Assembly (NCBI GenBank): GCA_963704405.1
Contig: OY969903.1
Span: 4,650,001-4,714,000, forward strand
Reading direction: 5' to 3'
Origin: MFD01213-c1 sp963704405
Lineage (GTDB): Bacteria; Planctomycetota; Phycisphaerae; Tepidisphaerales; Tepidisphaeraceae
DNA: 64,000 bases
Below the pieces are notes generated by a model that was given only the letters and a program-made list of their open reading frames with translations, did no database searches and was not told where the DNA came from. This document shows positions 49,389-57,614 of the stretch, one piece after another. Both the position numbers and the translations under genes were made by a program. Within the stretch, counting starts at the first letter, position 1; each line of letters starts with the position of its first letter.

Positions 49389-49665
49389 AAGAGTTGACGC
49401 ACACCCTTTTTCATCCAACAATGTATCCGGATGGAAGGATGGATCGGTGGAATGTGCCAGTTGGCCGCGACAACCATCGTCGTAACACAAGCCTTTGGCC
49501 TCTGCGGGTTGTATAAGATTTGAAGAAACCGCAATTTCCATCTTTTCACGCATTGCGCACGGGCCGGATTTTGGAGAGTTCAATTTGGACCGAGGCCCGT
49601 GTCACGTTAGAGATTTTGGCAGGCAACCTTCGAGATTATTTTTTTCCGCAACGAAAGGCTTCACC

Positions 49666-52600
49666 GTGGCTGTGCAAAAGCCGTTTTTGGATTTGGTTCG
49701 CGAACGCGTCGTCGTTCTGGACGGCGCGATGGGGTCCAATCTGCAAACCCGCACGCTCGATTTGCAGCGCGATTGGCTGGGGCAGGAGAATATCTCGGAG
49801 GTGCTCAACTTCAGCCGCCCGGATGTGATTCAGGATATCCACGAGGCGTTTCTGGAAGTGGGCTGCGACGCCGTCGAAACCAACACCTTCGGCGCCAACA
49901 AAATCGTGCTCGCCGAAGCAGGGATGGAAGCCCGCGTTTTCGAAAATAACAAAGCCGCGGCGGAGATCGCCCGCCGTGCCTGCCAAAAATTCGAAACGCC
50001 CGACCGCCCGCGGTATGTCGTCGGTTCCATCGGTCCCGGCACAAAGATCCTGACCCTGGGGCATACGACCTGGGACATCATGGAAGACAGCTACGCCGAG
50101 CAGGTGCGCGGCTTGCTAGCCGGCGGCGCGGATGTGCTGCTGATCGAAACGCAGCAGGACATGCTGGTCATCAAGTGCGCCATCGCCGCCGCCAACCGCG
50201 TCTTCCACGAAGCCGGCCGGCGCCTCCCGATCATGGTGCAGGCATCGTTCGATCTCAACGGCGGGCAGAATATGCTCACCGGCTCCGATCCGTCTGCACT
50301 GGTCGCAACCTTCGATGCCTTCAACGAAGTCGATATCCTCGGCGTCAACTGCGCCTTCGGCCCCCCCGAACTCACCGAGACGGTGCGATTCATCGCAGAG
50401 AATTGGCCGCGGCTTGTCAGCGCCCTTCCGAACGCCGGGCTTCCCGTCATCGCCAACGGCAAGAGTCATTTCCCAATGAATCCAGCCGATTTCACCAAGG
50501 GAATGATCCGCTTCATCGACGAGTTCGGCGTCAACGTCGTAGGCGGATGCTGCGGAACAATGCCCGAGCACCTGAAAATGCTTTGTGAAGCTGTCGGACT
50601 GGCAAATGAACGCTCGGGGACCGCCGTCCGTGGCCACAAAGCCAAGGCGCGCCATATCGCCCGCCGCCCGCAGGTGTCGAGCCTGATGACGGCTGAAGAT
50701 GTCCGCCAGGACAAGAGTTATTTGATCATCGCCGAGCGAACAAACACCAACGGCTCGCGGCAATTCAAGCGACTGCTGCAAGCCGACGATTGGGACGGCC
50801 TTGTCTCCATGGCCAAGGATGAAATGCGCGAAGGCTCGCACATGCTCGATGTGTGCGTCGATTTCGTCGGTCGCGACGGTGTGCGCGATATGCACGAAGT
50901 CGTCCGCCGCTATGTGAACGCGCTGCCCGCACCGCTCATGCTCGACAGCACCAACCCGGAAGTAATGGAAGCCGGCCTGAAGCTCGCCGGCGGGCGCTGC
51001 GTGCTGAATTCCATGAACTTGGAAGATGGCGAGGAACGAATCGCGCATATCTGCGGCATCGCCAGAAAATACGGGGCTGCGGTAGTCGCCGGCACCATCG
51101 ACAAGGACAAGCTCAACGCCATGGCCCGCACTGCCGACCGCAAAATATCCATCGCCAAGCGCATTCGCGATCTGGCCGTGGATAAGTACGGCCTGCGCGA
51201 TGAAGACCTGATGTTCGATCCGCTGGTGCTGCCGATCTCCACCGGCATTGAAGAAGACCGCCGCAATGCCTTGGAGACCATTGAAGGCACCCGCCGGATT
51301 TCAGCGCAACTGCCGAAATGCCATACGGTGGTCGGCCTGAGCAACGTCAGCTTCGGCCTGAAACCCGCCGCGCGCGTGGTGCTCAACAGCGCATTCCTGC
51401 ACGAACTTCGCGAAGCGGGGCTGACCGGCGCGATCGTTCATGCTTCAAAAATTCTACCGCAGAACCGGATTCCGAAGGAGCAGTGGGATGCCGCCGTCGA
51501 TCTGATTTATGACCGGCGGCGGGAAGGATTTGATCCTCTCACCCATTTCATCTCCCTCTTTCCCGACACCGGCGCACAAGCCGCCGAGGTGGCCAGCCCG
51601 GTGGAAAATCTGCCGATTGAGGAAAAGCTCCGCCGTCACATCATCGACGGTGAAAAACGGCATCTGATCGCCGACCTCGACACCGCCCGCGAAAAATACA
51701 CTCCTTTGCAGATCATCAACGATCACCTGCTCGAAGGCATGAAAATTGTCGGCGATCTCTTTGGTTCAGGCCAGATGCAGTTGCCATTCGTGCTGCAAAG
51801 CGCGGAAACCATGAAGGCCGCCGTGGCATACCTCGAGCCGTTCATGGAAAAAACCGAAGGCTCGACCAAGGGAAAGATCGTACTCGCGACCGTCAAAGGC
51901 GATGTTCATGACATCGGCAAGAACCTCGTCGACATCATTCTGACCAACAACGGTTACACCGTTTACAACCTCGGCATCAAGCAGCCCGTCAGCGACATCC
52001 TCAAGGAAGCCAAGGCCCGGTCGGCGGACGCCATCGGCATGAGCGGCCTGCTCGTGAAATCGGTCGGTGTGATGAAAGAAAATCTCGAAGAGATGAACGC
52101 CGTCGGCATTCATGTGCCGGTGCTGCTTGGCGGCGCTGCGCTGACCAGGGACTACGCGGTAAATGAGCTGGCAAATATGTACAAGGGGAAACTCTTTTAT
52201 TGCAAAGATGCCTTCGCCGGCCTGAACACCATGGATGCGATCGTCGGCGGCCATCTGGACGAAGCTTTCGGCAAGCAGCAGACCGAAGGCGCTCGCCGCG
52301 CCGAGCTGCGCGCAACCAAAGGCTACAAAGGCGAAGATATTTCCACGCTTCCCGCCAGGAGCGATGTAAAAAACGACAACCCCGTGCCACCGCCGCCTTT
52401 CTGGGGCCGCCGGGAAGTCACTGGAATCCCGCTGGAACAGATATTCGCTTACATCAATCCCAACGCGTTGTTCCTCGGCCAATGGGATTTCAAGAAAAAG
52501 GGATTGGACGATGAGGCCTACGAACGCATGCTCAACGAAAAAGCCCGCCCTGTTTTCACCGACCTGCAGCGCCGGGCCATCGCAGAAAACCTGCTGACGC

Positions 52601-53247
52601 CAAAAGTGGTGTACGGCTACTTCCCGGTTCAAAGCGAAGGCGACGACGTGATCGTCTATCACATCGAAGAATTCACCGCCGGCGGATGCGACTGCGGGAG
52701 TCATGCGACATCGCAAGCCTGCCAGCTTAAGCCGCAAGGCAAGGCGCGCGAGTGGATGCGTTTCAGCTTTCCGCGGCAGAATTCCAAGCGCCGCCTCTGC
52801 ATCGCCGACTTCTTCCGATCGAAAGAATCCGGCACATATGATGTCCTGGGCGTGCAACTCGTCACGGTCGGTGATCGCGCCAGCGAACTGGCGCAGGAAC
52901 TCTTCAAAGCGAATAAATACCAGGACTATCTCTATCTTCACGGCTTCGGCGTCGAAGCAGCCGAGGGCCTCGCCGAGTTGTGGCACAAGCGCATGCGCCA
53001 GGAACTGGGCTATGGTAACGAAGACGCCCCAAAAATCAGCCAGCTATTCCAGCAAGGCTATCGCGGCAGCCGCTACAGCTTCGGCTACGGCGCCTGCCCG
53101 AGCCTGGAAGATCGCACCAAGATCGTCGAACTCTTAAACCCCCAATCTATCGGCGTCGTACTCAGCGAGAATTACATGCTTGTCCCCGAGCAAAGCACGG
53201 ATGCGATCGTTGTACACCATCCGCAGGCGAAATATTTTGATACGTAG
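49666..53247 (+). CDS. metH: Cobalamin-dependent methionine synthase
   Basis: About 1193 residues with all four modules. Homocysteine domain: LDGAMGSNLQTR, and zinc ligands in ILGVNCAFGP and VGGCCGTMPEH. Pterin domain: IIAERTNTNGSRQFK, MLDVCVDFVGRDG. B12-binding domain: the cap region LLEGMKIVGDLFGSGQMQLP, then VKGDVHDIGKNLVDII with the cobalt-ligand His, and GMSGLLVKS. C-terminal AdoMet reactivation domain: RYSFGYGACPSLEDR. It methylates homocysteine using 5-methyl-THF. I chose GTG 49666, with AAAGG upstream, because the domain begins 15 residues later; a longer frame from 49495 adds about 57 unconserved residues. No cobalamin riboswitch was recognised upstream. Confidence 0.95.
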   Translation: MAVQKPFLDLVRERVVVLDGAMGSNLQTRTLDLQRDWLGQENISEVLNFSRPDVIQDIHEAFLEVGCDAVETNTFGANKIVLAEAGMEARVFENNKAAAEIARRACQKFETPDRPRYVVGSIGPGTKILTLGHTTWDIMEDSYAEQVRGLLAGGADVLLIETQQDMLVIKCAIAAANRVFHEAGRRLPIMVQASFDLNGGQNMLTGSDPSALVATFDAFNEVDILGVNCAFGPPELTETVRFIAENWPRLVSALPNAGLPVIANGKSHFPMNPADFTKGMIRFIDEFGVNVVGGCCGTMPEHLKMLCEAVGLANERSGTAVRGHKAKARHIARRPQVSSLMTAEDVRQDKSYLIIAERTNTNGSRQFKRLLQADDWDGLVSMAKDEMREGSHMLDVCVDFVGRDGVRDMHEVVRRYVNALPAPLMLDSTNPEVMEAGLKLAGGRCVLNSMNLEDGEERIAHICGIARKYGAAVVAGTIDKDKLNAMARTADRKISIAKRIRDLAVDKYGLRDEDLMFDPLVLPISTGIEEDRRNALETIEGTRRISAQLPKCHTVVGLSNVSFGLKPAARVVLNSAFLHELREAGLTGAIVHASKILPQNRIPKEQWDAAVDLIYDRRREGFDPLTHFISLFPDTGAQAAEVASPVENLPIEEKLRRHIIDGEKRHLIADLDTAREKYTPLQIINDHLLEGMKIVGDLFGSGQMQLPFVLQSAETMKAAVAYLEPFMEKTEGSTKGKIVLATVKGDVHDIGKNLVDIILTNNGYTVYNLGIKQPVSDILKEAKARSADAIGMSGLLVKSVGVMKENLEEMNAVGIHVPVLLGGAALTRDYAVNELANMYKGKLFYCKDAFAGLNTMDAIVGGHLDEAFGKQQTEGARRAELRATKGYKGEDISTLPARSDVKNDNPVPPPPFWGRREVTGIPLEQIFAYINPNALFLGQWDFKKKGLDDEAYERMLNEKARPVFTDLQRRAIAENLLTPKVVYGYFPVQSEGDDVIVYHIEEFTAGGCDCGSHATSQACQLKPQGKAREWMRFSFPRQNSKRRLCIADFFRSKESGTYDVLGVQLVTVGDRASELAQELFKANKYQDYLYLHGFGVEAAEGLAELWHKRMRQELGYGNEDAPKISQLFQQGYRGSRYSFGYGACPSLEDRTKIVELLNPQSIGVVLSENYMLVPEQSTDAIVVHHPQAKYFDT

Positions 53248-53365
53248 CATGGCAATCTCTGGCCTCTTCTCCCGGGGTTCAGGCAGGTGCGAACCCTGAA
53301 GAGAGGCCGCAGTCGGCCGACGCAGAATTTTCATCCTCTTGGCGTCCTGCTAAACTCTTCAATCG

Positions 53366-55435
53366 ATGCGGTTCCCCATCAGATTGGCCAAGCGAAACCG
53401 GCTTTCCAAGCCGCTGCTGGCCATTGCCATCGCATTGTTCTCAACGGCTGTCGTGCTGCCGCTGATTTTTTTCAGCGGCAAGGGGACGGGGGGACAGGGA
53501 GACGGCAATTTTCTTTCCTCGCTCGACAACGCTTTTTACGACCATGCCTATGACCTGCGCCGCCGGGCGGACGGGCGGGATTCGCCGGTGGTGATCGTGA
53601 CGGCGGATCAGGCCAGCCTGGATGCAATGGCCGCCGAGGAGCATCACTACGGCTGGCCCTGGCCGCGGCAATATTGGGGCGTGGCGATTGACTATCTCCA
53701 GAAGTGCGGCGCGAAGGTCTCAGCCGTCGATATGCTTTTTTCCGAGCCGGGCCTCTACAACCACGAACTGGATGATGACCGCACGTTCGCCGACATGCTG
53801 GATCAGGTGAAGATTCCGGTTGTTTTTGCGGCAACCGTTGAAGACGGCGGATCATTGAACAACTTCGCGCCGCCGGTGAAGCGGCCGGCGCTGCGCGGAG
53901 CAGTGAACCTGGATACCGGATCGCGGGTTCGGGTTTATCTTTCGACCGTTCAAGGCGTTCCCAGCCTGGCGCTGCAGGCGGTGCGGCTGGCGGGCGGACG
54001 GCCGCCGACATGGGCGGATGCGCCGTTCTGGCTTCATTATTATGGCAGGCACGTTTATGCAGACGGGCGCACGACTTATCCGTATGTGCACATTTCTTCG
54101 GTGATTTCGGCCGCGATCAACGATCCGGAGCATCCGCAGAAATATGGGATTGAGCCGGCGATGTTCAAGGACAAGATCGTTCTTCTCGGCACCACCGCGA
54201 CATCGACATTTGATTTGAAAGCGTCACCGACGGATGAAATCTATCCCGGTGTTGAACTGCACGCGACTGCGATTGAGAACATGCTCGCGATGCAGCGGGT
54301 GAAGGTGGTGCCGCCGGTTGGAGTGGCCGGGGCAACCGCGCTGACGGCGATTGCGGCAGCCGGGGGAGCGGTAAGCGCCCGGCGGACCTGGTTGAAATTG
54401 CTGCTTTCGCTGATGGCAGGCGCGGTGCTGCTGGCGGTGGTGGGGCTATTGTTTCGGCGGGAGAACATCATCTGGCTGCCACCGGTGGCGCCGCTGCTGG
54501 GGATGTCGCTGACGGTGGTGCTGGCGCTGTCGTGGAGCTATTTTGCGGAGGATCGGCAGGCGCGGTTTTTCCTGAAGGCGCTGGGGCAGTATGTGTCGCC
54601 GCACGTGGCGGAGGAATTGAAGGCCGATCCGCACAAGCTGGTGATCAGCACCGAAGTGCGCGAGCTGACCATCCTGTTCAGCGACATCGCGCACTTCACC
54701 GACCTGAGCGAAAAACTGGGTTCGCAGATCGGGCCGGTATTGAATTATTACCTGGATGAGATGTCGGAGCCGGTATGGAAGGAGAATGGAACGGTAGATA
54801 AGTACATCGGCGATGCGATCATGAGCTTCTGGAACGCGCCGCTGATTCAGCCGCGGCATCCGGCGTGTGCCTGCCGGGCGGCGCTGGCAATGGCTCGGCG
54901 GCTGCGGGAGATTCAACCGGAACTGGCCGTGCTGGGAGCGCCGGGGCTTTCCGCCCGCATCGGCATCAGCACGGGGGTTTGTACGTTCGGGAATATGGGG
55001 TCACGGTCAAAGTTCAACTATTCGGCGATCGGTGATTCGTGCAACTTCGCCAGCCGGCTGGAAGGGGCGAATAAGCTGTACGATACCCGCATTTTGATTG
55101 GGGATGCGACGGCGCAGCATGTGCGGGACCAGTTCATTCTGCGGAAGGTGGACGTGCTGCGGGTGAAGGGGAAGCTTCAGCCGATCCCGGTTTATGAGTT
55201 GATCGGGGAAGGCGCGGCGGATGCGGCGACGAAGTCGATGATCGAGCGATATGAAGCAGCCTTTCGGCATTACACGCGCTGCGAATGGGAACCGGCGGAG
55301 AGAATTTTGCTTGAACTCCTGCGCGAGTTTCCGCAGGATGGGCCGGCCCGGGAGCTTCTGGCCCGGATTACCGCGTTTGGTCACCACCCACCGCCGGCGG
55401 ATTGGGATGGAGTTTTTGTGGCGAAGGAAAAGTAG
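53366..55435 (+). CDS. CHASE2-domain class III adenylate/guanylate cyclase
   Basis: 689 residues. A signal-anchor helix (LLAIAIALFSTAVVLPLIFF) leads into an extracytoplasmic CHASE2 sensor (VVIVTADQASLDAMA, VSAVDMLFSEPGLYN, FKDKIVLLGTTATSTFDLKASP). Three transmembrane helices follow at about 315-395. Then comes a class III cyclase domain with metal-binding Asp in ILFSDIAHFTDLSE and DKYIGDAIMSFWNAP and the transition-state block YSAIGDSCNFASRLEG. The cyclase makes cAMP or, less likely, cGMP; the IGD context favours ATP. A short C-terminal helical tail ends the protein. No strong ribosome binding site is seen at ATG 53366. Confidence 0.9.
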   Translation: MRFPIRLAKRNRLSKPLLAIAIALFSTAVVLPLIFFSGKGTGGQGDGNFLSSLDNAFYDHAYDLRRRADGRDSPVVIVTADQASLDAMAAEEHHYGWPWPRQYWGVAIDYLQKCGAKVSAVDMLFSEPGLYNHELDDDRTFADMLDQVKIPVVFAATVEDGGSLNNFAPPVKRPALRGAVNLDTGSRVRVYLSTVQGVPSLALQAVRLAGGRPPTWADAPFWLHYYGRHVYADGRTTYPYVHISSVISAAINDPEHPQKYGIEPAMFKDKIVLLGTTATSTFDLKASPTDEIYPGVELHATAIENMLAMQRVKVVPPVGVAGATALTAIAAAGGAVSARRTWLKLLLSLMAGAVLLAVVGLLFRRENIIWLPPVAPLLGMSLTVVLALSWSYFAEDRQARFFLKALGQYVSPHVAEELKADPHKLVISTEVRELTILFSDIAHFTDLSEKLGSQIGPVLNYYLDEMSEPVWKENGTVDKYIGDAIMSFWNAPLIQPRHPACACRAALAMARRLREIQPELAVLGAPGLSARIGISTGVCTFGNMGSRSKFNYSAIGDSCNFASRLEGANKLYDTRILIGDATAQHVRDQFILRKVDVLRVKGKLQPIPVYELIGEGAADAATKSMIERYEAAFRHYTRCEWEPAERILLELLREFPQDGPARELLARITAFGHHPPPADWDGVFVAKEK

Positions 55436-55439
55436 GGCT

Positions 55440-55452
55440 TAAGAGCCTCTAA
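55440..55452. promoter_or_regulatory. 13-bp near-palindrome TAAGAGCCTCTAA
   Basis: An exact copy of the repeated core, four bases after the cyclase stop codon and eleven bases before the ATG of the SH3-domain gene. Here it would overlap the ribosome binding region of the next gene. Confidence 0.45.
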
Positions 55453-55463
55453 GATGGATTCTT

Positions 55464-56003
55464 ATGAGTAATAAAACATTGTCAGATCGATCGTGGAAAA
55501 AATCATGGAAGCTGATCGCATTGACAGCGATGCTGGCGGGAGTTTGCTTTGGTGCGGAGGTGGGTGATTCACTTTATGTGAAATCATTTTCGACGACGAT
55601 CCGTAGCGGCAAGCATTCATTCAGCAAGGACCTCGGGCACGCGTTCAAGGGGGACAAGCTGACGGTGACAGGCGTTGAGGACGGATGGTTGAAAGTGCGA
55701 TATGTGCCGTCAACGCCGGACGCAGCGCCGATCGAGGGGTATACGTTTGAAGATTCACTTTCGCCGCGGGCGATCGCAGCGGCGACGACTGGTCCGAGCG
55801 GCAACGCCGCGGAACTGAGCGGGGCGGCGGCGGGGAAGGGACTGGTTTTGAACGCCGACAGCTACGCCCGCGACAAGGGGCTGACGGAAGACCCGTTCTA
55901 CAAGCTCATGCTCGATTCCCACAGCTTCATGCACGATCCGGCGTTTGAGTCGCAGTTTGATGCATTCATGCAGCAGGGGAACCTTGGAAAACATCATCGC
56001 TGA
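55464..56003 (+). CDS. Secreted SH3-domain-like protein
   Basis: 179 residues. A signal peptide (KLIALTAMLAGVCFG, cleavage before AEVGDSLYV) is followed by a bacterial SH3-like domain (DSLYVKSFSTTIRSGKHSF, LTVTGVEDGWLKVRY, then EGYTFEDSLSPR). A short helical tail containing an MLDSHSFMHDPAFESQFDAF segment ends it. Likely periplasmic, perhaps a cell-wall or protein-binding accessory. It lies 58 bp before the M48 peptidase lipoprotein, and the two probably form one transcript. The repeated 13-bp motif is directly upstream. Confidence 0.75.
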   Translation: MSNKTLSDRSWKKSWKLIALTAMLAGVCFGAEVGDSLYVKSFSTTIRSGKHSFSKDLGHAFKGDKLTVTGVEDGWLKVRYVPSTPDAAPIEGYTFEDSLSPRAIAAATTGPSGNAAELSGAAAGKGLVLNADSYARDKGLTEDPFYKLMLDSHSFMHDPAFESQFDAFMQQGNLGKHHR

Positions 56004-56061
56004 AGATGGTCATTCGAGAAGACAGGACAGATCAGTACGAAATTGCTGGAATGGAATAGTC

Positions 56062-56955
56062 ATGAACATGCGAAACTATTTTTCGAAACGGGCATTGTTG
56101 AGCGGTGTGATTTGTGCGGCGATTGCGGGAACGATCGGCTGCAGCTTTATGAACAAGGTGGGGATGAAAGTCGCTGAAGACACCGGGCCGATCGGGAAGA
56201 TGACGCGGGGGATCAACGAAGTGAGCGATGCGCGGGCGCTGGATGAGCGGGACGAGAATGAGCTGGGGAAATCGGTGGCGATCCTGATCACCAATCGTTT
56301 TCCGCCGAGCGACAACAAAAAGCTGGTGCAGTATGTGAACCTGGTGGGATGCGCGCTGGTGGATTCCTCGAAGAAGCCGAACGGGGAGTATGCGTTTGGG
56401 GTTTTGGATACGGATGAGATCGGGGCGTATTCAGGACCGCACGGATATGTAATGGTGACACGGGGGGCGATCGCGAACATGCAGGATGAGGCGGAACTGG
56501 CCGGCGTGCTGGCGCACGAGCTGACGCATGTGATCAATCAGCATGGATTGGAAGCGGCTCGCGTGGCGGCTCAGAAGGCTGGATACATGGATGCAGCCAA
56601 GTCGATCCTCGATCCGATCAATGCGACGAAGTTCATTGATTCGAGCATCGATGCGGTGGTGCGCAATGGATATGACAAACCGGAGGAAGATGCGGCAGAC
56701 GCAGGCGGGGTGAAGCTGATGATCGCGACGGGATATGATCCGAAGTCGTATGCGCATTTCCTTTCACATATCGCGGCGATGCAGGAGGCGGCGCCGAAAC
56801 CGACGACTCAAAGCGACAACTCGGCATCGCAGCAGATCATGGCGAGCCACCCCGGAGTGCCGGAACGATATCAGGCGGTGATGAAGCTGATTGCGGATGC
56901 AGGAAATGTGGGAGGCGCGACGCTACGGGAGCGGTTTATTGCTAATACGCGATAG
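56062..56955 (+). CDS. M48-family metallopeptidase, probable lipoprotein
   Basis: 297 residues. The signal peptide ends AAIAGTIGC, a plausible although imperfect lipobox. The peptidase domain has DTDEIGAYSGPHGYVMVTRG, then the zinc motif HELTH in VLAHELTHVINQHG and the downstream Glu in KPEEDAADAGGVKLM. The C-terminal QQIMASHPGVPERYQAV closes the domain. It resembles the BepA/LoiP-type periplasmic proteases that police outer-membrane proteins. ATG 56062 was chosen because it begins the signal peptide; an earlier frame from 55945 overlaps the SH3 gene. Intact. Confidence 0.88.
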   Translation: MNMRNYFSKRALLSGVICAAIAGTIGCSFMNKVGMKVAEDTGPIGKMTRGINEVSDARALDERDENELGKSVAILITNRFPPSDNKKLVQYVNLVGCALVDSSKKPNGEYAFGVLDTDEIGAYSGPHGYVMVTRGAIANMQDEAELAGVLAHELTHVINQHGLEAARVAAQKAGYMDAAKSILDPINATKFIDSSIDAVVRNGYDKPEEDAADAGGVKLMIATGYDPKSYAHFLSHIAAMQEAAPKPTTQSDNSASQQIMASHPGVPERYQAVMKLIADAGNVGGATLRERFIANTR

Positions 56956-57136
56956 GCCCGCCCGCATCATCGCGGCAAAGTAATGCATATCACTTGCAGA
57001 CGATTTGAGTCTGCCGGTCGAGTTTTTTCATTGGATTGTTGAACTTCCTGCCCAATCGAGCGTAGTGACTCGACGCCGTTTAGTGCTGCGCCTGGGTTGG
57101 GTGCGGCAAGCGGCAAATGGGAGATGGGGAAGTGAT

Positions 57137-57322
57137 ATGATTGAAGAACACCTGACCGCGCCTCGCCCGGCCGTTGATGCGCACCAGCAACTGAGCCGGC
57201 GCATGGAAAAGCTGCGCGAAGCCGCGCGGAGGATGCCCAATGCGCTGCGTATCCCGCTGCTGCTGCGAATACGGCAACTTGAACGGGAATGCCTGAACTC
57301 TGAAGCTTTATCAACAGATTGA
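57137..57322 (+). CDS. Small hypothetical protein
   Basis: 61 residues, starting MIEEHLTAPRPAVDAHQQLS, highly charged and mostly helical (RRMEKLREAARRMP, then RIPLLLRIRQLERECLN). GGGGAAG precedes ATG 57137 at normal spacing. No family recognised and no membrane segment. Probably a small cytoplasmic protein. Support comes from the ribosome binding site and the amphipathic sequence. Confidence 0.5.
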   Translation: MIEEHLTAPRPAVDAHQQLSRRMEKLREAARRMPNALRIPLLLRIRQLERECLNSEALSTD

Positions 57323-57614
57323 TTTTTCCAACGGGGGCTCGCCGGGGGGGCGTCTGGGGATTTCACAGCTTAAATTCCGCGCCTGCGCGGCGGCGCTGGC
57401 ATCCTCGCGTGCGCCGTGATTTGCCTTTGCAGACTATCGGGGCGGGGCATTGTTATCGCTCCTGCGCATCAATTTCGCGCAAATCTCATTCCACTTCTGA
57501 AAGCGCTCGGGGAATCCGCCGATGTGATTGATGTCGCCGGCAGCCGCCCGTCAGCGGTGATTTAATCAGCATCTGTCTTACTCGCAATTTTTTTCCGCGA
57601 GGAGAACCCTGCGC
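57323..57614. other. Intergenic region upstream of beta-helix gene
   Basis: About 290 bp. An open frame without a good start ends at a TAA near 57565 (ANLIPLLKALGESADVID region) and might be the relic of a small gene, but it lacks support. GAGGAG at about 57599-57604 is the probable ribosome binding site of the next gene. Confidence 0.35.

Noticed and set aside
49389..49665. Cobalamin or SAM riboswitch upstream of metH
   Set aside because: A GCCAGTTGGCC-like segment is present, but no B12 box or SAM aptamer core could be recognised by eye. A covariance-model search would decide it.
57378..57565. Short frame ending in ANLIPLLKALGESADVID
   Set aside because: There is no ATG and no ribosome binding site, and a stop lies just upstream; listed only as a possible relic.
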